From Stramenopiles sp. TOSAG23-3 (lineage: Eukaryota; Sar), in the NCBI GenBank assembly GCA_900128585.1, contig LT642785.1, forward strand, positions 1 to 10,808: a stretch of 10,808 bases of DNA, read 5' to 3'. Position numbers and translations under genes: made by a program. Of the stretch, positions 7,801 through 10,808 are shown one piece after another; position 1 is the first letter of the stretch; every line of letters starts with the position of its first letter. The notes under the pieces are model-generated. The model was not told the origin of the DNA, did no database searches, and saw only the letters and a list, made by a program, of their open reading frames with translations.

Positions 7801-9173
7801 TCAAGCGGGATTTCATGCCGCATCACCCGTAGTTCAAAGTCTGCGCGGGCATTCAGTTCCCCTTGAAACATATGGTCGAAGTTTTCTTTGACAAATGTGA
7901 TGGCTACTACGTGCTCGAGCGCTTTGATCGTAGCCGCGCGCGGCTGATCCATGATCAGCGCAAGCTCACCAAAATAGGACCCTGCCGTTATTTTAGAAAT
8001 GGGTTCTCCGTCGGGCAAAGGCTGTGGAAACGGGGACGTGCTCCCCTTGGTATCTTTATCGTCGCCGACCACCTCGTCCATGCCCCCCACAGCCTCTTCG
8101 TCTTCGTTTGGGGGGTAAACGCCAACCGTCCCTTCGGCTATCACGTACACCTTGTCGCCGCGATCCCCGGCCCTAAATATGACCGTGTTCGGAGAAAAAT
8201 CTTCCACTGAGCACATTTCAGACAACAACTGCAGCTGCCTGTTCGCTACCCCGCGAAAAAGTGGAATATTGAAGCGCTTCAAATCATGTGTATGGCGTTT
8301 TTCGGCCAAATACGACACGCTTTCGTACTCAGCGGGCGACACAGTTTCCAGGAGTGTGCTAAAGTCTTCTCGTAGAAGGGTCAAAATCAGCGTGCGAGAG
8401 TGGCAGTGCGCGGAGGCCGCCCGCTCGTTTCTATCGTTGTGGTGAAAGAGCGACGATATACCAAAGTACCCTCCCTGGTTGATTTCCACCGTGGTAGTCC
8501 CCACGTTTGTACCCTTCACGTCTTCTTCATCGACAGAAGACGCCTCGGCGGGGTAGTTCGACTCTTTACACACGGTCACGTGACCAAAATATACAATAAA
8601 AAAATGGGACAGTCGTTGACTCGAAGACTTTCCAAACACCGTACTGTTCCCATCGTGCACCTGGCACTGCAGGCAGTTGGTCAAATAATCCTTGGTCTCT
8701 TCTGGTATCGGTTTCATGATGGGCAAATGGTGTATGGACACTGGCTGGACAACCGTCGCCATGTCTCGAATTTGGTACTCCTTCAACGCTTCGTAGTGAG
8801 AAAAGCTAACGGCAAAAATTTTACACTCACTGGAGCTGGCCACGACGGGAAGGTGGCGCGAAGAGTTCACAAACCCCGTCTTCCCGAAGACGCTAAGGGC
8901 GCCCCGTTTGCATATGCGCCTGGTTAGCTTCCCCTGTTTGTCCGGCCAGACGAAGCTTACGTCACCGGAAAGAACAATGTACATAGTCTCGACTTTGGTG
9001 GCGTTTCTGCTTATTATCTCATCCTTTACATGGTACGTCAGTATCCTGCCTTTGGCTATGATCGCCCTTGCACTGTCGTCTGTTAAAATGGAAATCATCG
9101 GAACCTCCTTCAGCAGTGCGATTGAGAGATCATCGAAAAGGGACGCACCGCTACATTTCATACAGTTCCCCAT
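7686..9173 (-). CDS. Lipid-anchored protein with three cyclic-nucleotide-binding domains
   Basis: This frame runs from ATG 9173 to a TAA at 7686 (495 codons). It is genuine only to about residue 463; the last 32 codons overlap the RGS frame and look non-coding. An in-frame TAA at 9189-9191 supports the start. The N-terminus MGNCMKC has Gly2 for myristoylation and Cys4/Cys7 for palmitoylation, so membrane attachment is likely. Three cNMP-binding folds follow: about 27-130 (degenerate, no Glu or Arg of the phosphate-binding cassette), 152-276 (FGISSL replaces FGExAL, although ERAASA remains), and 301-437 (complete: FGELALI with Glu403, then PRAAT with Arg412, as in PKA regulatory subunits). The third fold carries an acidic/Pro-rich loop at about 356-390. 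Only the third fold is expected to bind cAMP or cGMP. With the RGS domain the full product would be about 667 residues. The gene is convergent with the CEP83-like gene. Confidence 0.85.
   Translation of the reverse strand: MGNCMKCSGASLFDDLSIALLKEVPMISILTDDSARAIIAKGRILTYHVKDEIISRNATKVETMYIVLSGDVSFVWPDKQGKLTRRICKRGALSVFGKTGFVNSSRHLPVVASSSECKIFAVSFSHYEALKEYQIRDMATVVQPVSIHHLPIMKPIPEETKDYLTNCLQCQVHDGNSTVFGKSSSQRLSHFFIVYFGHVTVCKESNYPAEASSVDEEDVKGTNVGTTTVEINQGGYFGISSLFHHNDRNERAASAHCHSRTLILTLLREDFSTLLETVSPAEYESVSYLAEKRHTHDLKRFNIPLFRGVANRQLQLLSEMCSVEDFSPNTVIFRAGDRGDKVYVIAEGTVGVYPPNEDEEAVGGMDEVVGDDKDTKGSTSPFPQPLPDGEPISKITAGSYFGELALIMDQPRAATIKALEHVVAITFVKENFDHMFQGELNARADFELRVMRHEIPLDFLLRHTWKRSTLQSIWTFGLTLNGTGVNLNTKLFNHK
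7794..7800 (-). promoter_or_regulatory. U-UUU-UUA heptamer at the cNMP-to-RGS frame change
   Basis: Read on the minus strand, the incoming frame is ga-T TTT TTA, a canonical X-XXY-YYZ site for -1 ribosomal frameshifting in the correct phase. A -1 slip here would continue as ACT GCG TCA CAC ATG GAA into the RGS frame, which opens at exactly this point because a TGA lies immediately upstream in it. Against programmed shifting, I see no strong stem or pseudoknot downstream; the best is AAAAG pairing with CTTTT. The six-T run is also a likely place for a one-base assembly deletion. A third reading is a two-base insertion in the CACACA at 7782-7787. Confidence 0.35.
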
Positions 9174-9333
9174 CGCAACCCAACGCCTTTACGCCCCAAA
9201 TGCAACAAAAGCCAACACGAGGAAGCCCGTGTACCCGCCGTGCTTGTCCAGGACCGAACCACGCCGTCGCTTAAGAAGTGCACCGGGCCTAACCGCGTCG
9301 TCGCTTCACTGTACAGCCCAACCCGTCGTCTCC

Positions 9334-9339
9334 TTTATA
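9334..9339 (-). promoter_or_regulatory. TATA-like box of the cNMP/RGS gene
   Basis: On the minus strand the sequence reads GTGTATAAAGGAG, a consensus TATAAA in locally GC-richer DNA about 160 bases upstream of the ATG at 9173. Transcription would start about 25-30 bases further on, giving a 5' UTR of around 130 bases. This rests on the motif and its position only. Confidence 0.4.
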
Positions 9340-9551
9340 CACTATGGGCATAAAACAATATTACCGTTCCCCTCGCTTCAGCTAATTCTCTCAACCAGAC
9401 GAAGACTTTCTCTTGTTAATTAGTGTGTGTGAAAACTTAACCGACTTCCCGCTCCGAGATCCGTCCGTTCGCCTATGTTCCTACATGTATTGCGCTTAAG
9501 AGATCCATTTTGGAATTGAATTAAATTAATTTTTTAAAAATTATTATTAAT

Positions 9552-9563
9552 TAGTCTAGACTA
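9552..9563. repeat. 12-bp perfect palindrome TAGTCTAGACTA
   Basis: A perfect self-complementary 12-mer within the AT-rich intergenic block. It could be a binding site for a dimeric regulator. A related AGTCTA occurs again near 9739, but I see no further copies that would make a clear regulon signal. Confidence 0.4.
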
Positions 9564-10353
9564 CTGTATTATTATTATTATTATTTTTTTATTTAAAAAA
9601 AAAAAAAATAATAATTATTTTTTTTTTCTTTTTTGTTCTTCTTGTTGTGTTGTTGTGGCAAATATTCCAATGATATTGTCCACAATACTGGATGCAAGTT
9701 GGATGGATGGATCTTCTTCGTCGTCTTCTTCTTCTAATTAGTCTACAAGAAGATGATAGGTCTAATAATATATTTTTTAATTCATTATTTTTTATTTTAT
9801 TATTTATTGTAGTTTGTAGTTGTCTACCCCTCTCGTATAGTTAGTTTAGAGAGTCATATTTTAATTACTTTATTGAATATTATTATACATATAATGTACA
9901 CTAGGTACAGCACAACAGTCTCGATTTAATAAATGTAAAGTACTACCCCCAACGGCTTTTCACTGTTATTAGTCGTTCTATTATTGACTAAAATATAAAT
10001 ATATATAAATATAATAAAATAATAATACTGTAGTAGAAGAATATAATGGAATAAATAATAATTTCTTTTGCGGTGTGTTGTTGTTGCTTGTTGTTGTGTT
10101 TTTGATGTTATTATTATATTACAGTATTGTTATTTTTTTTTAAAAATTATTTATTATTATTATTTTTTTTAATTCTCTCCTCTCTCTTCTCTCTCTATTG
10201 ATGTCGGTTCACCACAGACCGACGACGAAGCAGAAACAAAATGCATTCATCGATGTGGATTAAACAAAAAGAAACGACTATACTTTTTATACCATCATCG
10301 TGAAATTGGAAAGAGGTGATAAACGAAGTAAACCCACAAAGCTGAATTATTTT

Positions 10354-10410
10354 ATGGTAATTGCCTTGTTTTTCCAGAAAAGCGTAAATTTAATTTGTTT
10401 GAAAGTATAA
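10354..10410 (+). promoter_or_regulatory. Upstream ORF in the leader of the RIIa gene, with intron-like sequence
   Basis: An ATG opens an 18-codon frame ending at TAA (10408-10410), only 11 bases before the start codon of the RIIa gene. If transcribed, it could limit translation of the main ORF. The 21 bases at 10357-10377 run from GTAA to a pyrimidine-rich TTTTTCCAG, which looks like a 3' splice site; the real donor could lie further upstream, making this the end of a 5'-UTR intron that would remove the uORF start. Confidence 0.3.
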
Positions 10411-10421
10411 ACTTTGTCGCC

Positions 10422-10808
10422 ATGGCAGCAACAACAAAATCCGAATTGGAAAGTTATGTAAATAAGGTCGGTGTTCAACAGATATTTCAAGAGTTGTTAG
10501 AAGATGTAGTCACGACGAGACCAGACGATCCCATTGATTACTTGGTAGGACTGTTGACAGAAAAAGATGAACGCTCATCGGACGAGAAGAAGAAAATGTT
10601 GAAAGAGGTCTGGGAAACAGCCACGAATTTGGCGAAAAAGAAAAGGGTTAAAGATGTCCTGCGAGAATTAAGAAGCCCGACGGGGTTGCTGACCCTGAAC
10701 TTTCCAAACCATAAACGTCAAGTCATGTGCTGCTTGATCACCGTTTCAGGGGACAATATAGCTGATTACGACTCCTTTGTTTCAGATTCAATGGATATAT
10801 TGGATGGA
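10422..10808 (+). CDS. RIIa/DPY-30-type docking-domain protein, 5' part (cut by window end)
   Basis: The ATG in GTCGCCATGGC is a strong Kozak start, and the frame is open for 129 codons to the end of the window. Residues about 10-50 form an RIIa-type dimerisation/docking domain: YVNKVGVQQIFQELL followed by the hallmark RPDDPIDYLVGLL, which matches the (R/Q)PxDPxxFL core of the PKA-RII, DPY-30, SPA17 and ROPN families. Such domains dimerise as a four-helix bundle and bind amphipathic helices of AKAP-like partners, often in radial spokes and other axonemal structures. A Lys/Glu-rich helix (about 52-85) and an unrecognised region follow. No P-loop is seen in the available part, so an AK8-type adenylate kinase is not supported. 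The gene is divergent from the cNMP/RGS gene. The function of the missing C-terminus is unknown. Confidence 0.75.
   Translation, partial: MAATTKSELESYVNKVGVQQIFQELLEDVVTTRPDDPIDYLVGLLTEKDERSSDEKKKMLKEVWETATNLAKKKRVKDVLRELRSPTGLLTLNFPNHKRQVMCCLITVSGDNIADYDSFVSDSMDILDG

Larger units (their letters stand above)
9174..10421. other. Divergent intergenic region between the cNMP/RGS gene and the RIIa gene
   Basis: About 1.25 kb without a supported gene. Roughly 9174-9480 has coding-like GC content and probably holds the 5' UTR and promoter of the cNMP/RGS gene. About 9500-10200 is extremely AT-rich, with TTA/AAT runs, poly-A and poly-T, a TTC/GTC run at 9712-9736 and TTG-rich patches near 9640 and 10080. 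The part from about 10200 to 10421 is more mixed and probably holds the promoter and 5' UTR of the RIIa gene. Confidence 0.6.

Noticed and set aside
7775-7830. 53-nt GT-AG intron joining the cNMP and RGS frames (GTGATGCGG...GGAAAAG)
   Set aside because: Removing it restores the frame but deletes the sequence that looks like the first RGS helices (HEIPLDFLLRH).
9192-9305. A 38-codon open stretch upstream of, and in frame with, the cNMP start, ending in a hydrophobic segment (GFLVLAFVAFGA) and TAA
   Set aside because: It has no ATG, begins after a TGA, lies downstream of the likely TATA box and is short. MGNCMKC is a convincing start, so this is probably 5' UTR.
8400-9423. Two long plus-strand frames (8400-8927 and 8908-9423) antisense to the cNMP gene
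   Set aside because: No recognisable domain, and they lie opposite a strongly supported cNMP-binding protein; GC-rich coding DNA commonly leaves the opposite strand open.

Overview
This window looks like nuclear DNA of an intron-poor, flagellated microbial eukaryote that uses the standard genetic code. Evidence: a 2-kb gene and most of two others are open without introns; TAA and TGA both end plausible genes; start contexts are Kozak-like (CACCATG, GCCATGG); and the inferred proteins (a CEP83-type distal-appendage protein, a cyclic-nucleotide/RGS protein, a PHD-finger protein, an RIIa/DPY-30-type domain) are all eukaryotic. Coding DNA is moderately GC-rich, whereas the intergenic DNA is very AT-rich and full of microsatellites. 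I cannot place the lineage; a protist such as a stramenopile is only a guess.

Layout. 1-255: AT-rich 3' flank. 256-3460, minus strand: one PHD-finger gene spread over three overlapping frames (3460-1400, then 1442-516, then possibly 600-256). Each step is a -1 change of frame. The first segment has a Lys/Ser-rich N-terminus, two copies of a helical-hairpin repeat, a nine-residue Asp run and two KRxSIVxDPL motifs. The second ends in a C4HC3 PHD finger. 3461-5029: long divergent intergenic region with a 57-nt pyrimidine tract and other simple repeats. 5030-7048, plus strand: a 672-residue coiled-coil protein that I recognise as CEP83-like. 7049-7167: short tail-to-tail spacer with a 15-bp direct repeat. 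7168-9173, minus strand: a lipid-anchored protein (N-terminus MGNCMKC) with three cyclic-nucleotide-binding folds and an RGS domain. The RGS domain is in the -1 frame, and the join lies just at or after a U-UUU-UUA heptamer in the phase used for -1 ribosomal frameshifting. 9174-10421: divergent intergenic region with a TATA-like box, a long AT-rich block and an upstream ORF. 10422-end, plus strand: the first 129 residues of an RIIa/DPY-30-type docking-domain protein, cut by the window edge.

Three neighbours fit a cilium and cyclic-nucleotide theme: CEP83 (docking of the basal body to the membrane), a putative cNMP-controlled Galpha GAP, and an RIIa-fold protein. That these work together is inference. 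The main caution is that all three frame changes are -1, which is what single-base deletions in an assembly would also produce, so programmed frameshifting is unproven.
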